From the NCBI RefSeq assembly GCF_027023865.1, contig NZ_JALVUC010000020.1, positions 22,870 to 86,869 on the forward strand: a DNA stretch of 64,000 bases. The letters run 5' to 3'. Position numbers and translations under genes: made by a program. The stretch comes from Thermococcus sp. (GTDB lineage Archaea; Methanobacteriota_B; Thermococci; Thermococcales; Thermococcaceae). The first letter of the stretch is position 1; every line of letters begins with the position of its first letter. The notes under the pieces were generated by a model that was given only the letters and a program-made list of their open reading frames with translations, did not search any database and was not told where the DNA came from. Shown here one piece after another: positions 20,249 through 28,928 of the stretch.

Positions 20249-21565
20249 TCAGCAGGAATTCGGCTCAAACTCCTTTCCGAGCTCCCTCATAATCCGAATT
20301 CTCTTCTCAATGCTCTCCTTCGTTCCAACGTCCTCCCGATAGAACAGCTCCCCCCTGATGTGCGGAACCGCGCTCTTTGCGATCCCCTCAGCTTCCCTAA
20401 GTGTGCCGGCGATTCCAACGACCGCTATTGCGCGCGAACCGAGGAGTGTGAAGTTCTCGTCTATGGAGGCATAGTAAAGCCTCGCTCCCGCCTTCTTTAC
20501 CGCTTCCTCGTCTATCTCAAGCCTCAGGTTCTTCACAGGGTTCCCAGGATATCCCTTCGGCGCGAGGTACTTCACGACCGTTGCCCTTTCCTCGAACTCT
20601 ACCTTCCCAAGTTTGCCGTCAACGATTCCCTCGGCCACCTCTGGCAGGGGCGTTTTGAGGAGCGGGAGAACGTTTATCGCCTCCGGGTCTCCGAAGCGGG
20701 CGTTGTACTCTATTAGAACAGGTCCATCTCTGGAGAGCATGAACTGTCCGTAGAGGATGCCCCTGTAAGGGGTTCCCTCCTTTCTCATCGCCTCGATTGT
20801 GGTCTTAAGTGTCTCGAGGGCCTTTTCGTAGTCCTCCTTAGTTACGAAGGGCAGAAGACCGTTTGAGCAGGAGTAGCTTCCCATACCGCCGGTTATCGGC
20901 CCCCTGTCGTTCTCGTGGGCGTGGGGGTAGTCCTGAACCAGGGGCATTGGGAGGATGTGCTTCCCGTCGCTGAAGACCTGAAAGGTGAACTCGACGCCAT
21001 CAGTGCGCTCCTCTATCAGAACCCTCCCGTATTTCCTGATCAGCTCCTCCGCGTAGGCCTTGGCCTCTTCGTTGTCCCTCAGCTGGTAGCCGACTACCTT
21101 GACGCCTTTCCCGCCTGTGAGGCCGATGGGCTTAACAACGACTGGCTTGCCGAAATCGTCTATCCACGAGCGCATTTCGGAGACGTAGTCGAAGACCCTG
21201 AAGGCTTTTCTTCCAGGGATTCTGTTGCGTTCCATGAAGGCCCTTGCGAAGGCCTTATCTGTTTCAAGCCTTGCCGCTTCCCTTTCCGGGCCAAGGGCCG
21301 GAATACCGTTCTCCTCAAGAACGTCCACGATGCCCCTTTCAAGCGGCGCCTCCGGGCCGATGAAGGCCATGTCCACGCCGAACTTTTCCGCGTAAGCGAG
21401 AACCTTCTCCACGTCCGTTTCCCTGGCCAAGCCGTAATCCTTTGCGAGCCTTACCAGGCCGGGGTTTCTGTGCTTGGCAACAACATAAAGCTTGGCGCCC
21501 CCCCGGGCGAGGGCCTCGCCAATTGCGTGCTCCCTTCCACTGCCACCAACGAGCAGGATTCTCAT
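20249..21565 (-). CDS. purD: Phosphoribosylamine-glycine ligase PurD
   Basis: PurD joins phosphoribosylamine and glycine with ATP, the second purine step. The protein has 438 residues. It has the N-terminal MRILLVGGSGREHAIG, the ATP-grasp loop VVVKPIGLTGGKGVKVV and metal-site FGDPEA in ARFGDPEAINVLP. The ATG at 21565 follows GGTGAAACTT; the upstream in-frame codons overlap this site. A TATA-like CTTAAAAACC lies near 21595-21606 and a candidate operator at 21571-21588. It is the first gene of the purD-purP2-purS-purQ operon. Confidence 0.97.
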   Translation of the reverse strand: MRILLVGGSGREHAIGEALARGGAKLYVVAKHRNPGLVRLAKDYGLARETDVEKVLAYAEKFGVDMAFIGPEAPLERGIVDVLEENGIPALGPEREAARLETDKAFARAFMERNRIPGRKAFRVFDYVSEMRSWIDDFGKPVVVKPIGLTGGKGVKVVGYQLRDNEEAKAYAEELIRKYGRVLIEERTDGVEFTFQVFSDGKHILPMPLVQDYPHAHENDRGPITGGMGSYSCSNGLLPFVTKEDYEKALETLKTTIEAMRKEGTPYRGILYGQFMLSRDGPVLIEYNARFGDPEAINVLPLLKTPLPEVAEGIVDGKLGKVEFEERATVVKYLAPKGYPGNPVKNLRLEIDEEAVKKAGARLYYASIDENFTLLGSRAIAVVGIAGTLREAEGIAKSAVPHIRGELFYREDVGTKESIEKRIRIMRELGKEFEPNSC

Positions 21566-21570
21566 AAGTT

Positions 21571-21588
21571 TCACCATTTATTTGTTAA
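21571..21588. promoter_or_regulatory. Candidate purine operator at the purD promoter
   Basis: The site reads TCACCAT-TTAT-TTGTTAA on the plus strand, about where purD transcription should start. The right half fits the consensus well. The left half is weaker and overlaps the purD ribosome site, so part of the match may be coincidental. It closely resembles the site upstream of purC. Confidence 0.4.
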
Positions 21589-21675
21589 AATTTTTGGTTT
21601 TTAAGCTTTGTTTCTACATTGTTATGTTTAAAATTGTTTAATAACTTCAAACCCGATTATCTGGGGGGAGTTCAC

Positions 21676-22329
21676 ATGAACTACTCAGCGCTGATAGGAT
21701 CAATCCATAGGAACGGTGTTCTGACTGTTATAGCGAGGGGTGCGGAATCAAACGGAGACCTTCTCGGGATAAAGCTTTTGAAGGAACTTCTTAAGCTGAA
21801 GGAACCGATTTTCGTGGCCCTCTATGAGCCGCTTCTTGTCTTCCGCTCGAACCTCGCGAACGAGGGAATAATGCTTGAAGATGTTTTGGGTGACGATTTC
21901 TGGATTCTCGATGTTTTCGGAAACTTTAAGGGGATAGAACGGGATATCCCGCACGTCTACCAGATGAGCGGATACCTTGACGACGGTGTTTTTGTGAGCA
22001 AATACGGTGAGATGATGAAGGGGCTTTCTAAGAGTCTTTCATCGGAACGTGTTTGGTTCTTCTCCTACCTAAGTTCTGGGGCCTGCAAGCTCTTTTCCAT
22101 GCCCCGGCGCACTTATCAGATTATATGGAACCTGAAAATGGAAGTTGAGGAATACTTGCCTGACATAAGGTCAGTGCTTGTTTACGACAGTGCTGACTGT
22201 CCAGAGCTTGAGGACTACATATATACCATTTCAGACGTCGTTGTCGAGGCCGTTAAGAGGGGAACGAGAAGGCTGGCCTACATAACGAAGGGAGGAGAGG
22301 CCGTCTTTGATCCGTTCGGGGGTGAGTAA
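21676..22329 (+). CDS. Hypothetical protein, possibly DUF257-like
   Basis: The protein has 217 residues; the ATG at 21676 has GGGGGAG six bases upstream. It shows an alternating alpha/beta pattern (GVLTVIARG, IFVALYEPL, FWILDVFG, RSVLVYDSADC), reminiscent of a RecA/KaiC-like fold without a P-loop. Thermococcales have families of such degenerate proteins (DUF257), which I suggest at low confidence. It overlaps the next, similar gene by a few bases, so the two are an operon and perhaps partner proteins. The function is unknown. Confidence 0.65.
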   Translation: MNYSALIGSIHRNGVLTVIARGAESNGDLLGIKLLKELLKLKEPIFVALYEPLLVFRSNLANEGIMLEDVLGDDFWILDVFGNFKGIERDIPHVYQMSGYLDDGVFVSKYGEMMKGLSKSLSSERVWFFSYLSSGACKLFSMPRRTYQIIWNLKMEVEEYLPDIRSVLVYDSADCPELEDYIYTISDVVVEAVKRGTRRLAYITKGGEAVFDPFGGE

Positions 22330-23070
22330 ATTGTTCAAAACTGGGATGAAAGAGTTGGATAAACTCCTTGGAGGTATAAGGGAGCACGCTTACATACTCT
22401 TCCATGAAGAGGATCCGAGATCCCTTGGCCGGGAGCTGGTCTTCCGCTTCATTCGCTACAAGTTAGAGAATGACAACTTGATGGGTATTTTCAACATAAG
22501 CTACTCTCTCCCATTTCTGCTGGAGGTAATGTGCAAGAACGGCATCGACGCTGATTCCTACCTCGATTCACTAAATCTCGCAATAGTCGATACCTTTGGA
22601 AGCTTTTACGGGCCGCGCATCAGACGCAGGGGAGTCTGGTATCTTCCGGGTTCTCCCTCATATGAACTTCTCTCCAGGAAGTATGCAGAGGTTGTTCGGG
22701 CCCACAAAGAGCTTTGGGCGGAAAAGGGAATGTTCTCGGGAAGGGAGCTGTGGGGGGTTGCGGTGGACGTTTCTGAATACATACGCATATTTGGGAGGCC
22801 AATACACTGAGCTACTTTGAGATCTCAGCGGAGGTCAGGAGACAGCATGAGGCCTACCGCAGGTATCCTGCCGGGACGAACATCTGGGTCTTCTCCGGTG
22901 ATGTGGACAGGGTATTCTCTTCACTCTACCGTAGGGTTGACTACGTGTTTAGAACGAGGAGCGTGCTGACCGAGGACGGCGTCACACGCTATCTCTACGT
23001 CCTTAAGGCCCCGGGATTGTCGGACATTCCCGTTTTGAGTACCGCATTACTAAGGATGATGTTAAGGTAA
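22322..23070 (+). pseudogene. RecA/KaiC-like (DUF257-like) protein with one frameshift
   Basis: The first frame starts at GTG 22322 (SKLFKTGMKELDKLLGGI), or at TTG 22307, and ends at a TGA at 22808. From 22795 a second frame reads GEANTLSYFEISAEVRR and continues cleanly to a TAA at 23070. Adding one G to the GGG run at 22793-22795 fuses the frames into one protein of about 249 residues. The N-terminus resembles KaiC/RadA-type openings (TGMKELDKLLGGI), but the normal GxxxxGKT loop is replaced by AYILFHEEDPRSLGRE, so ATP binding is doubtful. It is probably paired with the upstream gene. The frameshift may be a sequencing error in a G run. Confidence 0.65.
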
Positions 23071-23144
23071 AGAGGACTTGATACCCTGATGTCTGGATTT
23101 TGTAAGCATTTGCATGTTTATTGTTTAGGAATATTTTTAAACTT

Positions 23145-23162
23145 TAGACATTTTTAAGTTAA
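23145..23162. promoter_or_regulatory. Candidate purine operator at the purE promoter
   Basis: The site reads TAGACAT-TTTT-AAGTTAA. It lies between the TATA-like ATATTTTTAAAC (about 23131-23142) and the purE ribosome site GGGTGAG, over the expected transcription start. Confidence 0.6.
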
Positions 23163-23174
23163 GGGTGAGATCCA

Positions 23175-23609
23175 ATGAAGGTTCTCGTGGTTATGGGTAG
23201 CCGAAGTGACAGCCACATAGCAGAGAAGGTGACCTCGGTTCTCGACGAGTTCGGCGTTGAATACGACGTTGAGGTTGCCTCAGCCCACAGAAACCCGGAA
23301 AAAGTTGAAGAGCTTGCAAAGAGTGACTATGATGTTTTTATAGCAATAGCCGGCTTAAGCGCCGCTTTACCTGGGGTTATTGCCTCCCACACGATCAAAC
23401 CCGTTATCGGTGTTCCAGTCTCGGCGAAGCTCGGTGGTCTCGACGCCCTGCTGAGCATCTCTCAGATGCCGCCGGGGATTCCCGTTGCATCTGTGGGGAT
23501 AGACAACGGAAAGAACGCGGCCCTGCTCGCAATTGAGATACTGGCGCTGGGCAATCAGGAGCTTGCTGAGAAGGTTGAGGAGTATCGTAGAGAAATGGGG
23601 AGGGCTTAA
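23175..23609 (+). CDS. purE: Phosphoribosylaminoimidazole carboxylase PurE
   Basis: The protein has 144 residues. The substrate loop is [12 protein letters not shown], with SAHRNPEKV, and the third loop is [14 protein letters not shown]. PurE carboxylates AIR or rearranges N5-CAIR. No purK is seen in this window, and the SDSHIAEK segment resembles the (H)xEK pattern of class II enzymes that use CO2 directly. Direct AIR carboxylation is therefore plausible but not proven. Its own promoter (ATATTTTTAAAC), a candidate operator and GGGTGAGATCC precede the ATG. A 14-base hairpin sequence, GGGGGAGATCCCCC, and a T-rich tract follow it. Confidence 0.95.
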   Translation: MKVLVVMGSRSDSHIAEKVTSVLDEFGVEYDVEVASAHRNPEKVEELAKSDYDVFIAIAGLSAALPGVIASHTIKPVIGVPVSAKLGGLDALLSISQMPPGIPVASVGIDNGKNAALLAIEILALGNQELAEKVEEYRREMGRA

Positions 23610-23626
23610 TTACAAAGATCTAGAAA

Positions 23627-23680
23627 TGAGGGGGAGATCCCCCGATTCTTAATTCTATTCATTTTAATTCTATTCACATC
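23627..23680 (+). terminator. Hairpin plus pyrimidine-rich tract after purE
   Basis: The arms GGGGGA and TCCCCC form a short hairpin 18 bases after the purE stop. Next come T-rich sequence and two copies of TTAATTCTATTCA (23649-23661 and 23664-23676). Archaeal termination depends mainly on T tracts, so the T-rich part is the more likely signal. Confidence 0.4.
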
Positions 23681-23936
23681 TTATTCAGCAACTTTCTTCA
23701 TTTCATACCCTTCTTATTCAACGGCCCTTTGGCGTTCAGCTTCTTACTCGACTTTGTTCTGACTTTAGTGTATTATTTCATAGATGGGACATTCAATAAT
23801 GCAGGGAATTAAATTTAAACTTTTCGGATATTCTCCAAATCATTGGGCAAATATACACCTCTGTTCACCAACCTGGTGTACATACAGGGTAGAAAACACG
23901 CCTCCTACCCGGCGTTGAGGGCGCACTTTTTGGGCA
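23681..23936. other. Intergenic stretch with several inverted repeats between purE and purT
   Basis: No convincing gene was seen. The left part is T-rich on the plus strand. The right part can fold: TACACC (23854-23859) pairs with GGTGTA (23875-23880), and GGGTAG (23887-23892) pairs with CTACCC (23905-23910). A third perfect repeat, CCCAAGTG-GGAGT-CACTTGGG (23941-23961), lies inside the tail of purT. It could be a termination region for purT or a mobile-element remnant. Confidence 0.4.
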
Positions 23937-25256
23937 TTATCCCAAGTGGGAGTCACTTGGGTGATTGCCTGAACAGTGCTTCCGCCTTTCAAAGTCCTGC
24001 CCGTGCCAGCCCGAAGAACGCGTCCTCAGCTCTATCGAGTGGGCAACAATCTCGGCCCTTCTCTTTGCATCCTCAACGTTTTTATCCCATGCTATCGCAA
24101 CACCGAGCCTCCTTCCGGGATAGGCCTCCGGCTTCCCGAAGAGCCTCACTGTCGCGTTGGGAACGCTCAAAGCCCTGGCGAGACCCCTGAAGCGAGGGGA
24201 ATATCCGGAGACGTTCGCCTTTATGACGTGGGTTGCGGCCGGGCTGAGCATGTGGAAGAGCCTGTAGCCGTCAACCCATTCTCCGGGGATTGGGAGCCCG
24301 AGGACTGCCCTGAGGTGCAGGCCGAACTCGGAGAAGCCCGTTGGATGAGAAGCTAAAGTCACCATCCCGGTGTCGTGGGGCCTCGGGGAGACCTCGTTCG
24401 CCCACACCTTGTCGCCCTTCACGAACATCTCGATGCCGAAGAGGCCGAAGCCACCGAGGACGTCTGTGATGCGCTTCGCTATGCGGTAAACCTCGCGCTC
24501 GGCTCCCTCGCTTATTCCCGCTGGCTGCCAGCTGGCATGGTAGTCCCCGTCGATCTGGTAGTGGCCGACCGGCCTCGGAAAGGTCGTGACTATCTCGCCG
24601 TTATCGTCGTAGTGCCTCACAGCCAGCTCGGTTATCTCGACGTCGAAGTCTATGTGTTCCTCAACGATAAGCTTCTCCGCGCTTCCCCTGGCCTTCTTCT
24701 TTGCCACCTCCCATGCCTTCGGGACATCTTCGGGGCTCTTCACGAAGTATGAGCCCTTTCCCGAGGAGCTCATTATGGCCTTCGTGTGGCAGGGATAGCC
24801 TATCTTTTCGCAGGCTTCGTAGAGCTCGTCGAGGGTTGTGGCATAGGCGTAGCGCGAAGTCGGAACCTTGGCTTCTTTCGCGAGGGTCTCCCTAGTCCTC
24901 TCACGGTGCATGGCAATCCAAGTGGCTTTTGCGTTCGGAACAACGAAGTGGCCGTCCTTCTCCAACTCGAAGAGGGCGTCAAGGTTTATCGCCTCTATCT
25001 CCGGGATTATGGCATCTGGCCTCTCCCTCTCGACGACGGAGAAGAGGAAGTCAGCATTTCTCATATCACCGACATACGAGCGGTGGGCAACGTGCATTGC
25101 AGGAGCGTTGGCGTATCTGTCAACCGCCACCACCTCAACGCCGAGCCTCTGAGCTTCGATCGCTATCTCCTTCCCGAGCTCACCGCTCCCCAATAGGAGG
25201 ATCTTCTGGGCGGAGTCAGTCAAGGCCGTTCCGAGCTCGTCCCTTAAGCTTATCAT
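23937..25256 (-). CDS. purT: Formate-dependent GAR transformylase PurT, with extended C-terminus
   Basis: PurT forms formylglycinamide ribonucleotide from GAR, formate and ATP, via formyl phosphate. The protein has 439 residues. It has GSGELGKEIAIEAQRLGVEVVAVDRY at the N-terminus, ATP-grasp loop MSSSGKGSYFV and metal-site region GIEMFVKGDKVWANEVSPRPHDTGMVT. The ATG at 25256 follows GGTGGTGCCC. The usual end (around WH-QDxERRKH) is followed here by about a dozen extra residues read through an inverted repeat before the stop, so the C-terminus may have been altered. It is a single-gene unit with a TATA-like CTTAAATATT and a candidate operator upstream. Confidence 0.95.
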   Translation of the reverse strand: MISLRDELGTALTDSAQKILLLGSGELGKEIAIEAQRLGVEVVAVDRYANAPAMHVAHRSYVGDMRNADFLFSVVERERPDAIIPEIEAINLDALFELEKDGHFVVPNAKATWIAMHRERTRETLAKEAKVPTSRYAYATTLDELYEACEKIGYPCHTKAIMSSSGKGSYFVKSPEDVPKAWEVAKKKARGSAEKLIVEEHIDFDVEITELAVRHYDDNGEIVTTFPRPVGHYQIDGDYHASWQPAGISEGAEREVYRIAKRITDVLGGFGLFGIEMFVKGDKVWANEVSPRPHDTGMVTLASHPTGFSEFGLHLRAVLGLPIPGEWVDGYRLFHMLSPAATHVIKANVSGYSPRFRGLARALSVPNATVRLFGKPEAYPGRRLGVAIAWDKNVEDAKRRAEIVAHSIELRTRSSGWHGQDFERRKHCSGNHPSDSHLG

Positions 25257-25273
25257 GGGCACCACCCCGTTTA

Positions 25274-25291
25274 TTGACGTTAAAATGTTAA
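25274..25291. promoter_or_regulatory. Candidate purine operator at the purT promoter
   Basis: The site reads TTGACGT-TAAA-ATGTTAA on the plus strand. It lies between the purT TATA-like element (about 25298-25309, minus) and the ATG at 25256, over the expected transcription start. The left half is identical to that at purL. Confidence 0.6.
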
Positions 25292-25484
25292 AAATTGGTA
25301 ATATTTAAGCCTTTTTGAGCAGAAAAATGGCAAATAATTCACACCTCTTCATGAATACTAGAGGGTAATCAATTACTATCCCATGATTTTGACTTATCTT
25401 GGAACTTTTAGGACGTTTTAAATTCATTTATTTAACGGAAAGGTTTTTATATGTTGAATAACTATCTAAGATTGGTGATTCCTT

Positions 25485-26633
25485 ATGTCGAAGTTTGGTT
25501 TGTGGTGGGTTCAGTGGAACGGCTCCGACTACGAGTCGAGGATGACTTACAAGGGACAACTTCCAGTTTCTTTTCATGAAGCTGTCCAGTGGTTTAAAGA
25601 TAGGGGCTTTGATGTTGCAGTTTTTCTTGGAGACATACATTATTCTGGGAGAAAATTAACAGAGTACACTATAAATAGTCTTAAAGAATACACCAAAACC
25701 TATACATGTGTAGAGGGAAAATACCAAACAGGTTATTCAGACGGGCAGCACTTTTCTCAGTGGGTTTCATCTAAGGTGAATAGTGCATTGGGATACTACA
25801 TAGTAATTCCAGAATCTTATATGCTCAAAAGAATCATAACAGGCGTTGTGAACGGGGAGAGAGTGAAATACAACTCTATTCCAAGGGACTGCCCAGCGAA
25901 TGGTTTCCATAGTTCATATTGGCATGGCTGGATTGACGGTGTTCTCAGCGTGCCTGATAGTAGCAGACTTGGTTTTTACTGGGGCTACGAAAGTTGCCTC
26001 CAGGCAACCATTTATGATCCAAATCTGAAATACATATTTAATCCATTCTGCGACTATAACAACACAGAGTACATCGAGAAATACACATCATTCCTTAAAG
26101 ACATGAGCAACTACATTCACAACCATGGGCTGGAACTTATCTGGATTCCCACGATTGGAAACAGAACTATGGAGCAGGTAAAGACTTTTTGTGCTATTCC
26201 CACTCTTGCGGGGTATTTTAATCACGTGTTTGTTCAGCCCCACTATTACCAGACTACTAAACTGAGTGATGGCAATGACTATACTCTCTATGAACTCGTT
26301 CGCCGTTTAAAGTGGATGAGGGAGAAGGGAGTCTCCATTGAGATGGAGGCCGACAACAGTATAATCGGAGAAAAAAGCAACTGCGCATACTGCAAAAGCA
26401 CTCAGAACAGGAAAGGTTGTGACTTGACCCCTACTTCAGAGATAGAAGAAAAATGCATTAACCGCGCATGCGATTATGTAAACGCCATATTGGAGGCATA
26501 TTCAGAGCTGTTTCACCGCCCACCATTATCGCCAGAAACGGTTATTAACGAACTCTTTCCCCAGCGGGCTTACTATTTCGGCACAGACTTTGAAGTAATA
26601 GACCGGGTGAGGTCGCAGTGTCCAGACTGGTGA
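25485..26633 (+). CDS. DUF4855-like protein (possible glycosidase-type barrel)
   Basis: The 382-residue protein has no obvious signal peptide; it starts MSKFGLWWVQWNG. GGTGATTCCTT precedes the ATG, and TTTTTATATG is a likely TATA box. It is rich in aromatic residues and Cys, and shows the repeated beta-alpha rhythm of a TIM barrel: FDVAVFLGDIHY, RLGFYWGYESC, LELIWIPTIGNR, HVFVQPHYYQT, GVSIEMEADNS. I associate the pattern with DUF4855 proteins, which resemble glycoside hydrolases. Its codon use is more AT-rich than the flanking pur genes. The last 16 bases overlap the next gene, which encodes a surface-anchored protein, so the two may act together. Confidence 0.7.
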   Translation: MSKFGLWWVQWNGSDYESRMTYKGQLPVSFHEAVQWFKDRGFDVAVFLGDIHYSGRKLTEYTINSLKEYTKTYTCVEGKYQTGYSDGQHFSQWVSSKVNSALGYYIVIPESYMLKRIITGVVNGERVKYNSIPRDCPANGFHSSYWHGWIDGVLSVPDSSRLGFYWGYESCLQATIYDPNLKYIFNPFCDYNNTEYIEKYTSFLKDMSNYIHNHGLELIWIPTIGNRTMEQVKTFCAIPTLAGYFNHVFVQPHYYQTTKLSDGNDYTLYELVRRLKWMREKGVSIEMEADNSIIGEKSNCAYCKSTQNRKGCDLTPTSEIEEKCINRACDYVNAILEAYSELFHRPPLSPETVINELFPQRAYYFGTDFEVIDRVRSQCPDW

Positions 26634-27631
26634 TTCCTCTTTTAATCCTCCTTCTTTTTGCCCCGGTTGCTTCGGCGGTTTACTCTGTAAAGCTCAACGG
26701 TTACTTCTACGTTGTCAGCTACAAGGTTTACTCCAACGGGACAGCGGCATTAATCAATGCCGAAATCGACAACACGGGAACCACCTGCGACATGAAAGGA
26801 AACTGCTGGATGTCAGTTTATGGCGGTTACGAGTATCTTCTTTATTACAATGGTTCCCGGCTTTTTCTCTTGAACTTCACGTGGTGTCCTCCAACAATGC
26901 CAATCCCAGCGTACGTTAACGGCATTTGGTACCTGAACGTAACAGCCTGCGGGATACTCCACTACGTTTACAGGTTAAACCTCACGAGGTTCTGCATTAA
27001 CGAGGTCACCGTCAACTGGTCCCGGCTTTCAAAAAACAGCACATTCACCAACACAATAAACGGCTGGAAACTCGTAATCCCAAAGGAGTTTTTGCCTTCT
27101 CCTGGCTATGGGCCTTTTAGGGCTTACTTCTTTGTTGGGGTGAATTCAAGCGTCACGAAACCCACGAGCGTTCCACCGTTCCTGGCAATACCCCCCCACT
27201 CAAAGCTCCCGGTTTACTTCCTCCTTGAAAAGGACGGTCAAGTGAAAAACGTGACGCTCTTCTACATCAACGCGACTGAGAACTTAACCGGCTTCTGGCT
27301 TCCAGAGAGTGTTAAAATCGTTAACGTAACCTTCTGCAAACCGATTGTTGCTCCAGAGAACGCCACCTCGAACGGGACTATAGCTCAAACAACCATTTCG
27401 GAGAACACCACGCTCAACATCACGAACACCAGCGAGGAAACGAATGAAACGGTCACTTCAATTAGGTTAGTGAACACGACACGACCATCACCCACCGCTG
27501 GAGGGAATACTACTTCACTCCACGCGAACACAACCACGACTTCAGTACCCACCAAAAAGAACATCTGCGGACCTGCGTTCGTAATCCTGGCTGCAATAAC
27601 AGTTCTCCTGTTGAGGAGGCATCGAAATTAA
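26618..27631 (+). CDS. Secreted surface protein with CGP-CTERM sorting signal
   Basis: The 337-residue protein starts at a GTG after GGGTGAGGTC, overlapping the previous gene by 16 bases. A signal peptide (LVIPLLILLLFAPVASA) leads a beta-rich domain with many N-x-T/S sites and a Thr/Asn/Ser-rich stalk (about 245-315). The C-terminus has the short motif ICGPA, then a hydrophobic helix and RRHRN, matching the CGP-CTERM signal of Thermococcales surface proteins. It is probably processed and lipid- or membrane-anchored at the Cys. The substrate is unknown; it pairs with the DUF4855-like gene. Confidence 0.85.
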   Translation: MSRLVIPLLILLLFAPVASAVYSVKLNGYFYVVSYKVYSNGTAALINAEIDNTGTTCDMKGNCWMSVYGGYEYLLYYNGSRLFLLNFTWCPPTMPIPAYVNGIWYLNVTACGILHYVYRLNLTRFCINEVTVNWSRLSKNSTFTNTINGWKLVIPKEFLPSPGYGPFRAYFFVGVNSSVTKPTSVPPFLAIPPHSKLPVYFLLEKDGQVKNVTLFYINATENLTGFWLPESVKIVNVTFCKPIVAPENATSNGTIAQTTISENTTLNITNTSEETNETVTSIRLVNTTRPSPTAGGNTTSLHANTTTTSVPTKKNICGPAFVILAAITVLLLRRHRN

Positions 27632-27645
27632 CATTGATTTGTTTA
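27628..27645. promoter_or_regulatory. Candidate purine operator upstream of purM
   Basis: The site reads TTAACAT-TGAT-TTGTTTA. It matches the pattern well but lies roughly 45 bases upstream of the purM TATA-like GCTTTTAAGCC and overlaps the previous stop codon. The position is therefore less convincing than at the other genes. Confidence 0.35.
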
Positions 27646-27727
27646 ATTTTTGAGTTTTCATCTTCTTTTTTACCATAAGTACGGCAAAGCTTTTAAGCCT
27701 TCACTGGAACTCTCACCGGTGGTGCTC

Positions 27728-28732
27728 ATGCTGACCTATGCCCAGGCTGGAGTTGACGACGAGAAGACTGCGAGGGCCTTGAAGAGCGTAATCTCCCTCG
27801 CAAAGGCGACCTTTGAGTTCAGAGGAGGGAAAACCGGCGAACCTGCGGAAGACCTCGGCCACTACTCGGCCCTGCTCGACTTTGGAAGCTTTTACCTCGC
27901 GATGACGACGGATGGAGTTGGGACGAAGGTTCTGGTCGCTGAAGTGGTGAGTAAGTTTGACACAATAGGGATAGACATGATAGCAATGAATGTGAACGAT
28001 TTGCTCTGCGTCGGGGCCGAGCCTGTTGCGCTCGTTGATTATCTCGCAGTTAAGGATCCGGACGAGAAAGTCTTTGGGGAGATAGCGAAGGGTCTCTACG
28101 AGGGTGCAAAGCAGGCTGAAATAGCGATAGTCGGCGGCGAGACCGCGGTTATGCCTGACCTGATCAACGGCTTCGATCTGGCTGGAACCGCCATCGGAGT
28201 TGTTGAGAAGGGGAAAGCCATAACCGGAGAAAGGATAAGACCGGGTGATGCCGTGATAGGCATCTCAAGCTCGGGAATCCACTCGAACGGCTTGACTCTT
28301 GCGAGGAAGCTCCTGATTCCGAAGTATGGCCTTGATTACGAGTATGAGGGCAAAAAGCTCTGGGAGTGGCTTCTGGAGCCGACGAGGATCTACGTCAGGC
28401 CAATTTTAGAGCTCCTTGAGAGTGTCGAGGTTCACGGGCTGGCCCACATAACCGGCGGAGGACTGCTCAACCTAAAGCGCCTAACCGGTTACGGCTTCTC
28501 CCTGCAGATGCCCCCCATCGGGGGAATCTTCAGGCTCATCCACGAGAACGGCGTTCCGCTGGAGGAGATGTTCCGTGTTTTCAACATGGGCGTTGGAATG
28601 ATCGCGATAGTTCCGCATGAGGAAAAGGAGGGGGTTCTTGAGGTCCTTAACAGGTACTACAGGAGCTTTGGGCTTGGAGTGGTTACAGAGGAGCCGGGGA
28701 TAAAGGTGGAGAACTATAGGGTAATGCTTTAA
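27728..28732 (+). CDS. purM: Phosphoribosylformylglycinamidine cyclo-ligase PurM
   Basis: PurM closes the imidazole ring of FGAM to form AIR using ATP. The protein has 334 residues. It begins [19 protein letters not shown] and contains [52 protein letters not shown] and HITGGGLL, the standard AIRS-family motifs. The ATG at 27728 is preceded by GGTGGTGCTC; the in-frame codons upstream are non-coding. A tiny gene follows after 31 bases. Confidence 0.97.
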   Translation: MLTYAQAGVDDEKTARALKSVISLAKATFEFRGGKTGEPAEDLGHYSALLDFGSFYLAMTTDGVGTKVLVAEVVSKFDTIGIDMIAMNVNDLLCVGAEPVALVDYLAVKDPDEKVFGEIAKGLYEGAKQAEIAIVGGETAVMPDLINGFDLAGTAIGVVEKGKAITGERIRPGDAVIGISSSGIHSNGLTLARKLLIPKYGLDYEYEGKKLWEWLLEPTRIYVRPILELLESVEVHGLAHITGGGLLNLKRLTGYGFSLQMPPIGGIFRLIHENGVPLEEMFRVFNMGVGMIAIVPHEEKEGVLEVLNRYYRSFGLGVVTEEPGIKVENYRVML

Positions 28733-28763
28733 CATCCTCCTCCAATTCTTTTTGGGTGGTCCG

Positions 28764-28928
28764 ATGGAACTCACGGTTAAAGAGAAGGCTTTCCTTGAGA
28801 ACCTTCCTGAACTCGTAGAGAAGGCCGTAGATACCTACGGAATCCGACTGAGGAAAATAGTGATGGAGGAAGATGAAAAAGGATGCTACACCATTTTGAT
28901 CACGTACGACTCGGAGTTTCGCCCGTAA
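28764..28928 (+). CDS. Small hypothetical protein downstream of purM
   Basis: A 54-residue reading frame has a good ribosome site (GGGTGGTCCG before ATG). It begins MELTVKEKAFLENLPELVEKAVD and contains GIRLRKIVMEEDEKG and ITYDSEFRP: a helix followed by beta strands, with acidic and basic residues in balance. It is probably co-transcribed with purM. Its last 29 bases overlap the 3' end of purC on the other strand. No family is recognised. Coding is supported by the ribosome site and sensible composition only. Confidence 0.55.
   Translation: MELTVKEKAFLENLPELVEKAVDTYGIRLRKIVMEEDEKGCYTILITYDSEFRP

Noticed and set aside
23649..23676. Tandem TTAATTCTATTCA as a start of a repeat array
   Set aside because: Only two exact copies in a T-rich tract, with no spacer-repeat pattern. 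Read as part of the terminator region, not CRISPR.
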